A DNA stretch of 64,000 bases, taken from positions 18,192,863 to 18,256,862 of the forward strand of contig CM057135.1 of assembly GCA_029964075.1 (NCBI GenBank), in the 5' to 3' direction. The notes under the pieces are model-generated. The model was not told the origin of the DNA. It searched no databases and was given only the letters and a program-made list of their open reading frames with translations. The DNA is from Patiria pectinifera. Its lineage: Eukaryota; Echinodermata; Asteroidea; Valvatida; Asterinidae. Shown here piece after piece: positions 52,880-63,933 of this stretch (position 1 is the stretch's first letter; each line of letters begins with the position of its first letter). A program made the translations under genes and the position numbers.

Positions 52880-54119
52880 TATTAATTTGAATGAAGGCAT
52901 TTATTCATATCACGGACAGAGAATTCCCTATGATGTTGTACTGTCAGTTGCCAGACATGGAATGAGACAAGCTGTAACTAAAAACAGGGATCATAAAAGT
53001 TGTGTGGATGAGAAACCCCAGACTGTATGTCCTTCAAATACTAAGGAAAGAGAACATGTGACATGTAAAACTACTGAAATTGATACAGGTCATAAAGTAC
53101 TGAAAAGGCAGAGGCGAAAACGAGCAAATATGCGATTGACACGTAAAGTAGCGAGAGAGAAGGCTAAGGACAGGTACAGGGAAAAGAAAAAGCAAAGAAA
53201 TACAGGTAGTAAGCAGAGGAAGAAAGTGTATAACCAAAGGAAATACAAGGAAAATGCTGACAAGAAGAAGGAAGCAATGAACAAGAAATATCGTGCTGAC
53301 AGTGAGTTTAAAGTAAAAAGATTGAAGACTCAAAGAGCTAAATATCGTGATAATGTTGTATACAGGGAAAAGTTAATTAATGCTGGTAAACAAAGATATT
53401 GTGAGAATGAAATATACAGAAAAGAAAGTAAGAATTATAAAAAACAAAAGTATCAGGCAGATGTTATATATAGAGAACGGAAAACTAATCTGGCTAAATT
53501 GAAATACCATGTCAATACTTCATACAAAAATAGGCTGATTGTTAATATGAAAAGAAAATATCATACTAATGGAAAATATAGGAGAAATTTAATACAAGCT
53601 GGAATAGAAAGATACCAGAGAAAAATTGCGTACCGTCAATACATGAGACGTTGTATGGATAATGTGACAAAGACATTCAAGCAAGATATCTGTAAAGGAC
53701 CTGAGTATGTGTGTGCCTCATGTCACAAGCTTCTGTTCAAGAAACAAGTCTTGAAATGCAATAAAAACAAATATAAGCATCAAAGTTGTATTTCTGAACA
53801 CTATCTTCATACTTGTAGCGAGGACTGTCAATCAAGATGTGTTACAGCAGCATCAAGCAGGTCATGTTTGTGGATATGCTACACATGTCATAGGAAATTA
53901 CTTGCTGACAAAATGCCTGCTGAAGCCAGTGTCAATTATTTGATGTTAATTAATGTTCCTGATGAATTGGCATGTTTAAATGTATTGGAAAAACATCTGA
54001 TTGCAATAAATGTGCCATTTATGAAACTCATTGCATTGCCGAAGGGTGGACAGCATGGCATGAGGGGTCCAGTTGTGTGTGTTCCATCAAACATACATAC
54101 AAACACACAGACACTGTGA
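52880..54119 (+). pseudogene. Helitron basic-repeat and Cys-rich region
   Basis: In one open frame: a long K/R/Y-rich stretch of about a dozen degenerate repeats of the form K-Y-x-x-N-x-x-Y-R-E-K (YREKKKQRNTGSKQRKKVYN, YREKLINAGKQRYCENEIYR), then YVCASCHKLLFKKQVLKCNK and CLWICYTCHRKLLADKMPAE with paired Cys, and LACLNVLEKHLIAINVPFMK, LIALPKGGQHGMRGPVVCVP (DUF6570-like). This order is typical of the N-terminal half of animal Helitron proteins; the Cys pairs suggest zinc binding. The reading continues in another frame near 54100 (HTYKHTDTVKVLPRAEHIHE), a frameshift. Confidence 0.7.
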
Positions 54120-55397
54120 AAGTATTACCAAGAGCTGAACATATTCATGAAATGATTCGTGTTAAGTTGAAGAGGAAATTGTCATACAAGGGGTATTACC
54201 AGTATCAGATTGTTAATAGGCAGCATGTTGACAGTGCATTATACTACCTGAAACATAATTACCAGTGGTACAAAGACATTGAAATTAACAGTGATTGGGA
54301 GAATCCATTGTCTGAAGTTGAGGATATTGAGGAAAGTGAGGATGATGTCAGAAAGGAAGTCAGTGATAAGAGCGATGACAGTGACGATGAACAAGCAAGA
54401 GGTGATGAGGAAACAGACGATGATCGTTTGCAAGGCATGGCATTAGATTCGTGGCTTCAACCAATTGATATAGGCCAAGATGTACTGGATCAGTATTTTA
54501 AGGATGTGCTGTGTGTGTGGCCCCTTGTGAAGGCAATAGTCCTTCAGAATTTTGATGGAACAGGGTAATGAGGCAAAGTGCTTTCCTGCATTGTTTCCAA
54601 CAGGGCAACCAACATTTCATAACAAACGTGATGTGACTATCACACTTTGTAGATTTTTTCACAACAAACTAATGAACGTGGATAATAAATTTGCACAGAA
54701 CATGCAATACATTTTTTATGCTCAGTATTTGTCGGAGATTCAGAAAGTTATGTCCAGTGTTTCTATTGCATTACGTAAAAGTTCTGATAAAATGCCCAAT
54801 GGTGAAAACATAGATGCCAGAGTGATCAGTGACAGCGACAAATTGAGTAATATTCAATCTGATAGTGGATATAAATTCCTCAAACCTATTCGTGGTACAC
54901 CTCCATACTGGCAAGCTGCACCGAAGGATGTTTTGGCGCTGATAAGACAGCTAGGAATACCAACATGGTTTTGTTCATTTTCAGCAGCAGATATGAGATG
55001 GCAAGAAGTAATCAATACAATTCTACGTCAGCAAGGTGACTCTAGAGATTTGAAAGATTTAAACTGGAATGAGAAGTGTACTGTGTTGAGAACTAATTCA
55101 GTCACTGCAGCCAGAATGTTTGACCACCGATTCCATACATTTTTGAGAGATGTAATTTTGTCTGAGGCACAACCTATTGGCAAAGTCAAGGACTATTTTT
55201 ACAGAGTGGAGTTCCAACAGAAAGGGTCGCCACACATACATTGTCTGTTTTGGATTGAAAGTGCTCCATTAATAGCAAGAGATAAAGATAAGGATGTTGT
55301 ACAATTTATTGACAAACACATTAGTTGTAAACTACCATCAAAGGAACTAGACGAAGAACTTCATAAAATTATTAGAGAGGTTCAAGCAGCCATTTAG
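54120..55397 (+). pseudogene. Helitron Rep N-terminal domain with HUH motif
   Basis: After a linker rich in acidic residues (SEVEDIEESEDDVRKEVSDK) comes the Helitron_like_N domain: CFPALFPTGQPTFHNKRDVT, QYIFYAQYLSEIQKVMSSVS, the G-T-P-P-Y-W block, LIRQLGIPTWFCSFSAADMR, and FYRVEFQQKGSPHIHCLFWI with the H-x-H pair of the HUH endonuclease. This part nicks and joins single-stranded DNA in rolling-circle transposition. The tyrosine-bearing segment and the helicase that should follow are absent. Two frames are used (break near 54550). Confidence 0.8.
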
Positions 55398-55650
55398 AAC
55401 ATGTTGAAAATTGGTTTCATTTTACCTTTATTTTTTCAAAGTACAAATCTGTGATGGCCATAAAGCCAATATCTTTCCCATGACATTCTGGTACTCTGAC
55501 TGTAGTATGCCAATTCCATGTTATATCATTAAAGGAACAATTCCATCATATTGTGCACCAATTTACCTGACAATAACTAACAAACAGAGTGACATGAGAA
55601 CATGGTAGATATGCAACTTGCAGCTGCAAGTCTAAACGAAATAAAACTTC

Positions 55651-56425
55651 AAAAGAATTGAGGAATGTATGAGGAATAAATTTTACCTCTATTCGAAGAT
55701 TGTCGCATCTCTTTAAATGGAGCCAATGTATTTAGAAAGAAGGACTTCTTCTCGCCATCAAAACAAACAAAACCCGAAACAAAAACAAAAACAAAACAAT
55801 GCTTGATTCTTTTTTCAAGCCATCGGACCTTAACTAATATGTGATGTAAAAAAAAATGCATTTTGCCATGACGTCTCAATGACGTCACACATTGTTCATA
55901 ATTGTATGCATATATGTACATACCTATTACTCAACAAACATATTAAAAATAAAAGTCACAATAACATTAGAACCATCCTTCCTTACAAGCACAGGAACAG
56001 TAAAACAAAACCTTTAAAAGAATTGAGAGGTACAACTTTTACCTCCATTCGAAGCTTGTCTCTTTTCTTTAAATGGGGCCAATGTATTTATGAAGTAGCA
56101 CTTCTTCTCGCCATAAAAAAAAAACAATGTTCGATTCTTTTTTTTGGACCTTAACTAATATGTAATTTTAAAAAATTGCATTTTTCCATGATGTGTCAAT
56201 GACGTCACACATTGTTCAAATTGTATGTAAATACCGCTAACAAACATAATACAAAATTAAAGTCACAATAACATTAGAACCATCCTTCCATACAAGTACA
56301 GATACAGTAAAACAAAAATGTTCGAAAGAATTGAGAAGTACATTGTACAACTTTTACTTTACATCACCTTTTAGATAAAGGCAACTTTGTACCACAAGGT
56401 AGCATTTTTGTTGCCATTTAAAGTA
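55651..56425. repeat. ~310-370-bp tandem repeat
   Basis: AAAGAATTGAG starts at about 55651, 56016 and 56324. Units share TTTTACCTC.ATTCGAAG, TTAAATGG.GCCAATGTATTT, CTTCTTCTCGCCAT, AATGACGTCACACATTGTTC and AGTCACAATAACATTAGAAC. The third copy is partial and more diverged. It begins about 250 bp after the Helitron coding remnant. Confidence 0.75.
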
Positions 56426-56859
56426 AAATAAAGTGAACTGATATAAATAAATGTTGTTGCTTCTTATTACTGTTTTCTCCTCTTCATTGTCTGAATGATG
56501 TTGTACACTTTATACTTAACGCTCCGCCAATTTCTCCTGTCCAGGGCTGGTGCTGTATTTCAGATGTAGTTTTCACACTCTTTTTTTCCCATGTGTTTTT
56601 TTATTGATTATGTATTGCCTCATCTCCCTCCATACTGCCTCTGTTTCTGACTTTGTCCATTCTGTTTTTACCACCACTGAAAGAAAAGTACAAAATGTCA
56701 GGTGAAAGGGCAGACGTTTTTGTCATGTAAATGTAATGTGCATGATAACATTTTAAAATGTGATCATGAATAAGGCTGAAATGGTATTTGTTACAAAGCA
56801 GGGTTGTTTCACACTTTTCAACTAATTATACAGGGCATGCAGGTGACATCGAGGGCATT

Positions 56860-58620
56860 CGATAGTGAAAATGGTGTAACCCTTTGGAAGATTGCTATAT
56901 GGTGTACCACCCCAAGGTCGTCGACCTAATATGGACATTCTATGACCACTTTGAATGCATTGTTATCTTGGACAACACACTCTCTCAGTGGTTCCCTTTG
57001 GAGTCTGGGTGACATCCATAGGCAACTAGTGGACTATATTCTCCCAACTTGAACGTCTTGATTTTGCCGACAACCTCACTGTTCTCTGCACAAAATATTG
57101 CCACTTGCAGGAGAAGACCAACAGACTTAATTACTTTGCTTAATAGACATGCCTTTAACATCAGCGAATCCAAAACTCAAGTGATGTCTGTAACTACCAC
57201 CCCTAGTGTAGACTTGGCGCCAAGTCGGAAGTTGTTTTATGTACGGTTACTGGCTCCATGTACGCAAAATAATGCCGGTTTGCATAGTCTGGTTCCAAGA
57301 CCAAATAATGCCGACTATTTATGATCAATTACCGACTGACAGAAAATGTTTTCAATTTTGTACACAACATATGAATCGCTGGCAAATTCTATGTGAGCAC
57401 TCTGATTGATGAGTGTATTCTAGGCCACCATGGAAGATTGTTCCCTGTACTTTGCGGGTTTGCATATATGAATAACCGTGGGAGAATATGCAATCATCAA
57501 GTCGTTAGGTTTGTCACATTCAGCCAATTACGTATAAGCCTTATACCAGCCGCGCCGATGTAGTTCGACTGAAGTTCTTGGACAAAATGCCACTATCTAT
57601 CGACTTGTCATCAAGTCTACCCCCAGTGCAACAACTGCCGTAAGTGGTGGAGGACTTCACGTGCACCTATTTGGGGAGTCTCATCTATTAGGACAAGGGG
57701 GCACGGAAAGGCAGCCAGGCAAAGCTTGGGGAAAGCTCATGGTGCTTTTGCTCGATATGCACCATATGCACGCTATACACCGACTATATGCAGTAAGTCC
57801 GGATCCGCCTCTACAACGTAAAATTTGTGTTGTAGTCTAGTTCGGAATACTGGCGAGTCATCAAGACTAACATGAGGATATTAGAGTTTTATTCACAACA
57901 GCTGCCTTCAGAGAATATGCGCCATTTACTAGCCAAATACAATGAAATAAAATTTTAAACAGAGATTTCACAGTGTTGGGCAAGAGATCTACACACGTAT
58001 CCGATGGCTAGGCCACGATAGCTAAAGATGGATCAGGATCGTATTCCTACAGTAGCTTTGCGATGGCACCACCTGGAAGGAGATGGCTTGCCGAGATAAA
58101 TCTAACTTAACCCTAAAGGGGCCGGGTTATTTTGACCATCTCTCAGCCGGGGGGGGGGGCGGATTCCGACCCCCCCCCTAAGATCTCGGCTATCGAGTGA
58201 CGAAAAATGTTGAAACTCGGCACATGCATAGAGCAACTCTTCCTAAACATACCCACGAAATTTCATAACTATAGGTCAAAGGGTTTTGGAATTATGGCTA
58301 ATTAATTATTCATATGTACGAATGGCAATTCTGCTCTGTGTACACAAATTCAGTTTTCGCAACGCGGTAACCCGTGGCCCGATTTTTATGTTTTTGGTAT
58401 CAAAAGATGCGCAAAGCTCGAGGCTAAAAAGTCGTAGCAGCTTGCGTCGGGAAAATGTTTTTTTAGAGGCTATCACGGAAAATGTTGGGGGGGGGGGGGC
58501 GGATTCCGCCCCCGGCCCCTTTATTGTTAAAAAGAGGCACAGTACATCGTAAAGGACAGGACCAAGTGAAGAAAGATCAGTTCAATGTGGCCCCATGTCC
58601 CATGAATAGGGATGAAGATG
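56860..58620 (+). mobile_element. LINE (non-LTR retrotransposon) remnant
   Basis: Decayed pieces of a reverse transcriptase ORF in collinear order. CIVILDNTLSQWFP and an internally deleted FADNL (from the FADDL motif) lie at ~56880-57090, RHAFNISESKTQVMSVTTTP at ~57140-57205, EYWRVIKTNMRILEF at ~57845-57890, and RWLGH with MDQDRIPTVALRW at ~57995-58070. A tail-like DRTK.. segment follows at 58557. The core RT block between the strand before FADD and the VRQGC motif is deleted, and several stops and frame changes are present, so it is long dead. A MITE (58111-58526) interrupts the 3' end. The clade is not assigned. Confidence 0.65.
58111..58526. mobile_element. piggyBac-like MITE inserted in the LINE
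   Basis: TTAA (58107-58110) then CCCTAAAGGGGCCGGG on the left; CCCGGCCCCTTTATTG then TTAA (58527-58530) on the right. The ends are inverse (TAAAGGGGCCGGG) and TTAA on both sides is the piggyBac target. 416 bp, no coding capacity. G-runs (58150, 58485) occur just inside both ends next to GGATTCCG.C. Confidence 0.75.
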
Positions 58621-59900
58621 AAGTAAAGTACGGTTAGTAAGCAGATGACAGACATCATCACATCATGCGTCTGACCACATGGGATGGCAAAATCCACCAT
58701 GTTTAAGGTGAACCATATCTGTGTTTCATGGTTTAGTATTCAACTGCTCACTTTGGCTCACGTGTATATTGTAATTAAACAATGCATTTAACAGGATTCT
58801 ACCGCAATAGGTCAATTATATGGAAACCACACAAATCACTTACTGTTACCAAGTGACATGCTTCAAGCCTGCATGCTTTATATAAACTATAATATTATAA
58901 ATATATTTTTTGTGAGTAGAAATGTTTTTGATACACTTTGTTTATGTGTATTTTGTGCCTGTCAGGCATTTACCTCCTACGGACTTTCCCTGTGATTTTC
59001 TCTTCTGTACCAAGGAACTTGGTCTGGTATTACCGGCATTTGCACTGTCTGTCATCAACTTTTGGTGTATTCCCCCTTAAGAAAACAAGCATAACATAAA
59101 TGTATGTTGTTAGTTGATAAAAAAAAATATATAGAAAAACAAACATTCTTAGTATTAGAATGTGGGGGCAACTGTGGCTCCCCAATTTCTATAGAATATA
59201 TTACACACTCTACAAATCAACTCTTGTCACTTGAAACAATTCACTGAAATGTCTGCATGCATTTGTCTTCTGAGTGAGGGAATTCCCTTCCATTAATATA
59301 TGCGGATGCACGCTTATTCAGGAACGGCATGTTTCAGTACGGAACATGTTGGGAATACAGCGAACGCGAACAAGCCATTCTTCCAAAAGGGAGCATTCTA
59401 ATTTTTGAGATGCTCCCTCAGTAGAAAATAAGCCGGGCAGTTCCAATGTTTTGCCTGAGATCAACTACAGCCATCTCTCCCTGGCCATTATGGCATGGGA
59501 CACATCAGGTAAGCTTTTCTCACCAAACCACAAATGCACCCACTCAATTGCACAAATATGTAGCATAACCTATCACGTAAAGGTAAAGTCCATCACTTGG
59601 AGCTATCCAAAAATTACTTACGTAATTATTGTTAAAAAGCACGACGCATCTTTGAAAATTCTATTAGTAGTTCGTTTTTTTATTTGGTGAAGCACGCACA
59701 AGCGTCGACACCATGCGCACATGCACGCGGCTGCTATAATTCGTCGGTTCAGAGCACCTTATTGCATAGCTGCAATTGGCTCAGTGTGAACGTTTGAACA
59801 TGAACATCACCAGGTTAGTTGTTCACTACCCTTCTTCAGATTTTGAGCACTTGTTGCTGCAAACATTGTACAAATTTCAAATGATGGACGCTACCTTTAA
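58621..59900. other. No recognisable feature
   Basis: Unique AT-rich sequence. No supported exon or repeat other than short words. Confidence 0.4.
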
Positions 59901-59929
59901 ACAAACAATTTGAAAAAAGTTTTTTTTCA

Positions 59930-60200
59930 AAACAAGATGATGTCTCAAAACCGCCAAACTCACTGGTTTGACTGGAATCCTGCTGCTGCACAATTTTAAC
60001 GTGTTTTTAGATGGGGTTATGATCAAGAATAAGCTTTATGCGGCCTCTCTGGACACCCATATATTTGCACTAAGTTTAGTAGTGCACCATTTGCATTTAT
60101 CAGCCGATATTTGAAGCAAAAACAAGTTAAAAAAAAGCCTTGTCGCCGCACCACTTTTGGGGTAAGCTCCATACCAGAAATCGGAGACTTTTTTTTGCCC
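59930..60200 (-). mobile_element. Inverse relative of the 21607-21958 element
   Basis: Reverse complement shares GTTTTGAGACATCATCTT, CAGCAGCAGGATTCCAGTCA, AAAAACACGTTAAAA and GCAAATATATGGG with 21680-21880. The right end CCATACCAGAAATCGGAGAC matches the family end. Diverged by scattered substitutions. Confidence 0.65.
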
Positions 60201-61730
60201 AATGGTCCAATTTTAATTCCCGGTCAGGTACCAGTCTATCCACAATCCACAACAACTGCCATGTGTTTATTTATGTGCTGGAATATGCTTCCTTGTGGAG
60301 ACGTGTGTATAATCAGAACAACAGATTGTAAAGGTCTCCAGAAGGCAACTGTTGGTACCGTACATGGGTCTCCACAATGATTTCACAAAAAAATATATGG
60401 ATTTTACTTTTAAAAAAAACCCAGGAATTTCTAAGGTGTACAATAACGTTGCAAATTTTATGTAAGGGATATGGTCAAAATTTCGATCCAGGAAGAAATT
60501 GTTGAGCATTTGAAAATCATTTTCCGCGGTCTAAATTTTAGTACACAAGAACAAAGAGATGACTCAACAAGGATAACAAATTCCAGTGGATTGCGTGTAA
60601 AAAAAACAAAAAAAAAACAACCAAATAACGAGCTTCACAGTTTAAAATTTGAAATTATAAATCACGTAAGATACAAATACTTTGTTGTAAGCCTGCAGCT
60701 TTGAAACGGTTACACGGTTAACCGACCGTTCAAACGGTTACACCTTTCCTTTCTTTCGGTTCGGTTAACCGTAATCCAATATCAAGTTGCGGGAGAGCAC
60801 TAAAAAAAATCCCGATCTTTTGGAGATCGACGGCGAGAACGAGGTGACAGTTGACAGACCTTGCTGGATCAACTGGTGTTTGTAATCGCCGCATCTCCTT
60901 GAGTGAAGTCTTTGTACATGTTATTGCTTTTCTATGAAGCAACTGTAGTATGGATGGCATTTTATCAGAGATGAGCGACCGACAAAAAACATTGTGTGAT
61001 TTTGCACGCCGCTGCACGCGCTGGAGAAATATAAACAGGGTATGTTTTTTAGTTCATGGAAATGTTAGGAAATAATACTTCATGTTTGTGAGGATATAAG
61101 ATCTTTTTGGGGAAAAGAAACCGAAACGAATCCGATCTTTTGAAAAATCAACCAAGAACGCGGGTAAACCGACAATTGCCAGACGCACGTATAGAACTTA
61201 AAATGCCGGGCGTTTGTCGCCGCATCTCCTTAAATGCTGTCTTTTTTTATTGCATTTCTATGATGCAACTATACAAGGGTGGATGGCGTCTTGTTACCGA
61301 ATAAGACATCAAAGAATTGACGGCGGAACCGGCATGGCACTGGCCCAGAAAAAGTTCCCCATGTGTGTGTATTGTGCACACGCTGGACAATCTGCATTAC
61401 GGGCTCCGTGCGCTACCAACAGAGGGCCCCCTTTTACCTAGCAACGACGCGGGCGTACAATTCGCTGGTTGGCGCGCGCGCACCGTTTCTTGTGTGTGAC
61501 GCACGTACACCAGGGGATTTGTACTGTACGTTGTACGCAGTGTTGTGGCGCGGCACGTGCTGCGCTTTGCGGCAAAATATTTAATGCAGGCAAGATGGCG
61601 TCGCTCAGTCATCCCCAAGTGTATTTTTTTTTTTGCCGGTGAGGGACTGAGGGTCTACTTGTGAACAGTACGAAGATTTATGTGACTTTCGCTGCTGTAA
61701 ATTTGTAAATTGAACTTGGATGGAATTCTG
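60201..61730. repeat. Diverged ~165-bp direct repeats and GC-rich stretch
   Basis: 60805-60965 and 61120-61290 share CCGATCTTTTG, GTCGCCGCATCTCCTT, TGTCTTT, TATTGC.TTTCTATGA and GCAACT.TA. Between 61380 and 61600 the DNA is CpG-rich (GGTTGGCGCGCGCGCACC, GTGGCGCGGCACGTGC) and reaches AAGATGGCGTCGCTC, which may be promoter-like DNA upstream of the hAT remnant. No supported exon. Confidence 0.4.
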
Positions 61731-61771
61731 AATTTTATTGCACGTGATCTTCCTTAGGAATTAATAATAAT

Positions 61772-62338
61772 ATGCCGCGTACGGGCAGTCCAGTTTGGTC
61801 TTCTTTTGACAAGCTAGAGAAACCGTTCAACGAAAAGAAGAGGGCAGTTGTTGCTGAGTTGGAGCAGGCAGCACACGTATCCTTGACAACGGATTGTTGG
61901 ACATCGCAAAGCCAGGAGGGTTTCATGACGGTCACGGCGCACTACATCGACGATACGTGGTCCCATCAATACGTTCTCCTTGATACGTCCCCTATTGCTG
62001 CTGCTCTAACTTCAGAGGAAGATGGCGCACATGAGGAAGGTCCTCAACGCCATACAGCTGTAGCGCTGTCATCAGGCACTGGGAACTGGACGGCAAAATC
62101 TCCGCTGTTGTTCATGACAATGCACGCAATGTCAAAAACATTGGCGAACTCATCGAAACCCGGGATGTGGGTTGTGCCGCCCACACCTTACAACTCAGCG
62201 TAAATAAGGGGCTCAAAAAGTCAAGGTCCATCCAAACGGTGATCGGTGGGGTGAGCCGACTCGTTGGTCACTTTAAAAAGGAGCACGATCGTCACTCAAG
62301 GCCTTCAAAAGAAGCAGGAAAGCATGACGGATACTGTT
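61772..62338 (+). pseudogene. hAT (ZBED-type) transposase remnant
   Basis: The first frame gives KLEKPFNEKKRAVVAELEQA, then VSLTTDCWTSQSQEGFMTVT and AHYIDDTWSHQYVLLDT. The L-T-T-D-C-W-T-S block holds the first catalytic Asp of the hAT DDE core. From about 62080 another frame reads AVVHDNARNVKNIGELIETR followed by DVGCAAHTLQLSVNKGLK, the second Asp (H-D-N-A-x-N) and the C-A-A-H-x-L-Q-L motif of ZBED1-like transposases. The frame change lies between about 62000 and 62080. The BED finger upstream and the C-terminal dimerisation region are missing, so this is a dead fragment. It has no clear terminal repeats in view. Confidence 0.8.
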
Positions 62339-63234
62339 GATGCAGATTAATTACTGTTAGATTGTCACAGCACCTTTAAGCAGTATTTAGTTGAGTAAAG
62401 AATACCTACTTCGAACAAACGAACAACGTCATGCTGTAGCCAACTACATGTTTGCATGAAACTTGCGTCTATGCGACCTTTTGTGAAGATTAAGCCTGAA
62501 AATTATCTACTATTGCGAATCCTACAGTACACGTATAGGATGCAAGGAGGTGAATGATATATTCTGTTTTGTGTATTGAGATTGCAGAATGTATTTTCGT
62601 GCATTTTAGAGACATTTTCACCAGATGTTTTGCTACACTTTGGATTTGGATATTTGCATTCATGTACATGCATGACATGTATTCACCTCGTGACCTAACT
62701 ACAACTTTGTACAAGTACTTATGTGAATCTATATCCATTGTATTTGTTTGTACCCCTTGCGAACTCCAGCAGCTGTACTTCAATGAAGTCTACTTATTGC
62801 GTCACCTTGCGTTTATAACCCTGAAATTGCGAGTACAGCCTGTCATAGTGAAAACTCCTGTCCAGCAGTCATTGGACTACCCCGGCGCTACCATTGGCCT
62901 ACCTTTGACCTACCGTTGGACTTCAGTGAGACTACCGTGCATTGCAGAATTTGCAGAACTTTTTCAGAATTAGCACTAAAATGAAATGGGATCTTGGCAA
63001 TATTCATGGTATTCTGTGAACACCACCCCCCCCCCAACATTTTGCCTAAAAAAAATTAGAACCCACTTTACAACCGCCACCACTGCACAATTGGTTCATT
63101 GACAAGGTCAACCCCCACCCCATCCCCCTTTTCAAAACATATTTGAGGCACAAAGAAATTCGGAGCCACTTTTTCCAAACAAATTCTGATTTTAGCCGAC
63201 ACTTACTCTGACCTTTATCGTTTGGGTTCAGCAG
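62339..63234. other. No recognisable feature, some ACCATTGG-type text
   Basis: Mostly unique. 62875-62940 has GGACTACCCCGGCGCTACCA, TTGGCCTACC and ACCGTTGGAC, faintly like the ACCATT array. A poly-C tract lies near 63020. Confidence 0.35.
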
Positions 63235-63298
63235 GAAACTGCAGGCGTGGTGGAATTAGATGACATGATTGTGACCAGCCCATTGATAGCCTTTGCAG
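63235..63298 (+). CDS. Host gene exon, upstream of 63768
   Basis: A 64-nt exon, acceptor GGGTTCAGCAG, donor TTTGCAG, then GTACATG. Encodes ETAGVVELDDMIVTSPLIAF and A plus one base. It ends in phase 1, matching the next exon at 63768, so the two join as ...FAG-HNPF. Short, and the acceptor choice (CAGCAG) could shift by three bases. No domain by itself. Confidence 0.45.
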
Positions 63299-63767
63299 GT
63301 ACATGTACAAAATGTAGACGCGTAGTTAAAAAAACAATGTGACGTGCCGGTAGTGACTCTGAAGACTTTCTTGTGACAACTGCACTAGGACAGGGTTTAG
63401 GCATCAATCTAGTAGACTCCAAGACCAAAATATACTGGTGGGATGATCATTTTTCTTGAAATGAATCCTACATTTTACACATAGAATAAATGAAATCTGC
63501 TTTGTATATTTTTTATTCAATTGTTATCAAATTGTGGCTCCAATTGTAAAATAGAGTTAACAGCATACCTGTGCAGAATGTCCTCCGTACATTTTGATAG
63601 ACACTGGCCTCATAAACATTCGTTATAGCAGGATAAATGTAAATTTATTGTGACAATCACATTGGGAAGGAGATACTATTTTCTCTGCAATACATGCACT
63701 GCAGTATGCACAGTTTTTCCTTGTTTCTTTTTTAATTTGAACGTCTCAGTTTTTGCCTATTCTGCAG

Positions 63768-63933
63768 GTCACAACCCATTCGTCAGCAAGAAGCAAACCG
63801 TCTGTTTCGATGGTACTGTACAGATACACTGTGCGTCCTTCCTCCAAGCAGTGGAGACGTGGTTTATATGTTTCTATGTCTTCAATTTGCAATACCCGAC
63901 AGGGATTGCTGCAACCCTTGAATTTATGCGGAG
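63768..63933 (+). CDS. Host gene exon (VFNLQYP family), runs toward window end
   Basis: A 166-nt exon with acceptor TTTTGCCTATTCTGCAG and donor GCGGAG, then GTAAAA. Encodes HNPFVSKKQTVCFDGTVQIH, CASFLQAVETWFICFYVFNL and QYPTGIAATLEFMRR. The F-x-x-A-V-x-x-x-F-x-x-x-Y-V-F-N-x-x-Y-P-x-x-x-x-x-T-L-E-F block is one I recall from uncharacterised invertebrate proteins, where it closes the protein or lies near its end. Function unknown. It starts in phase 1, compatible with 63235-63298, and ends two bases into a codon, so at least one more exon lies beyond position 64000 or in its last 60 bases. Confidence 0.6.

Larger units (their letters stand above)
51791..55397 (+). mobile_element. Helitron (Helentron-type) remnant
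   Basis: Coding modules in the order C76-like protease end, OTU protease, basic repeat region with Cys-rich segment, DUF6570-like block, Helitron Rep N-terminal domain with the HUH motif. After 55397 no tyrosine motif or Pif1-type helicase is seen, so the element is truncated on its 3' side. It is broken by at least three changes of frame or stops. Its 5' part merges with the ACCATT array. Typical 3' hairpin and CTRR end not found. Confidence 0.85.

Noticed and set aside
52686-52880. Start of the 477-residue frame at 52686
   Set aside because: The first ~60 residues are the OTU region read in a wrong frame; genuine Helitron coding in this frame begins near 52880.
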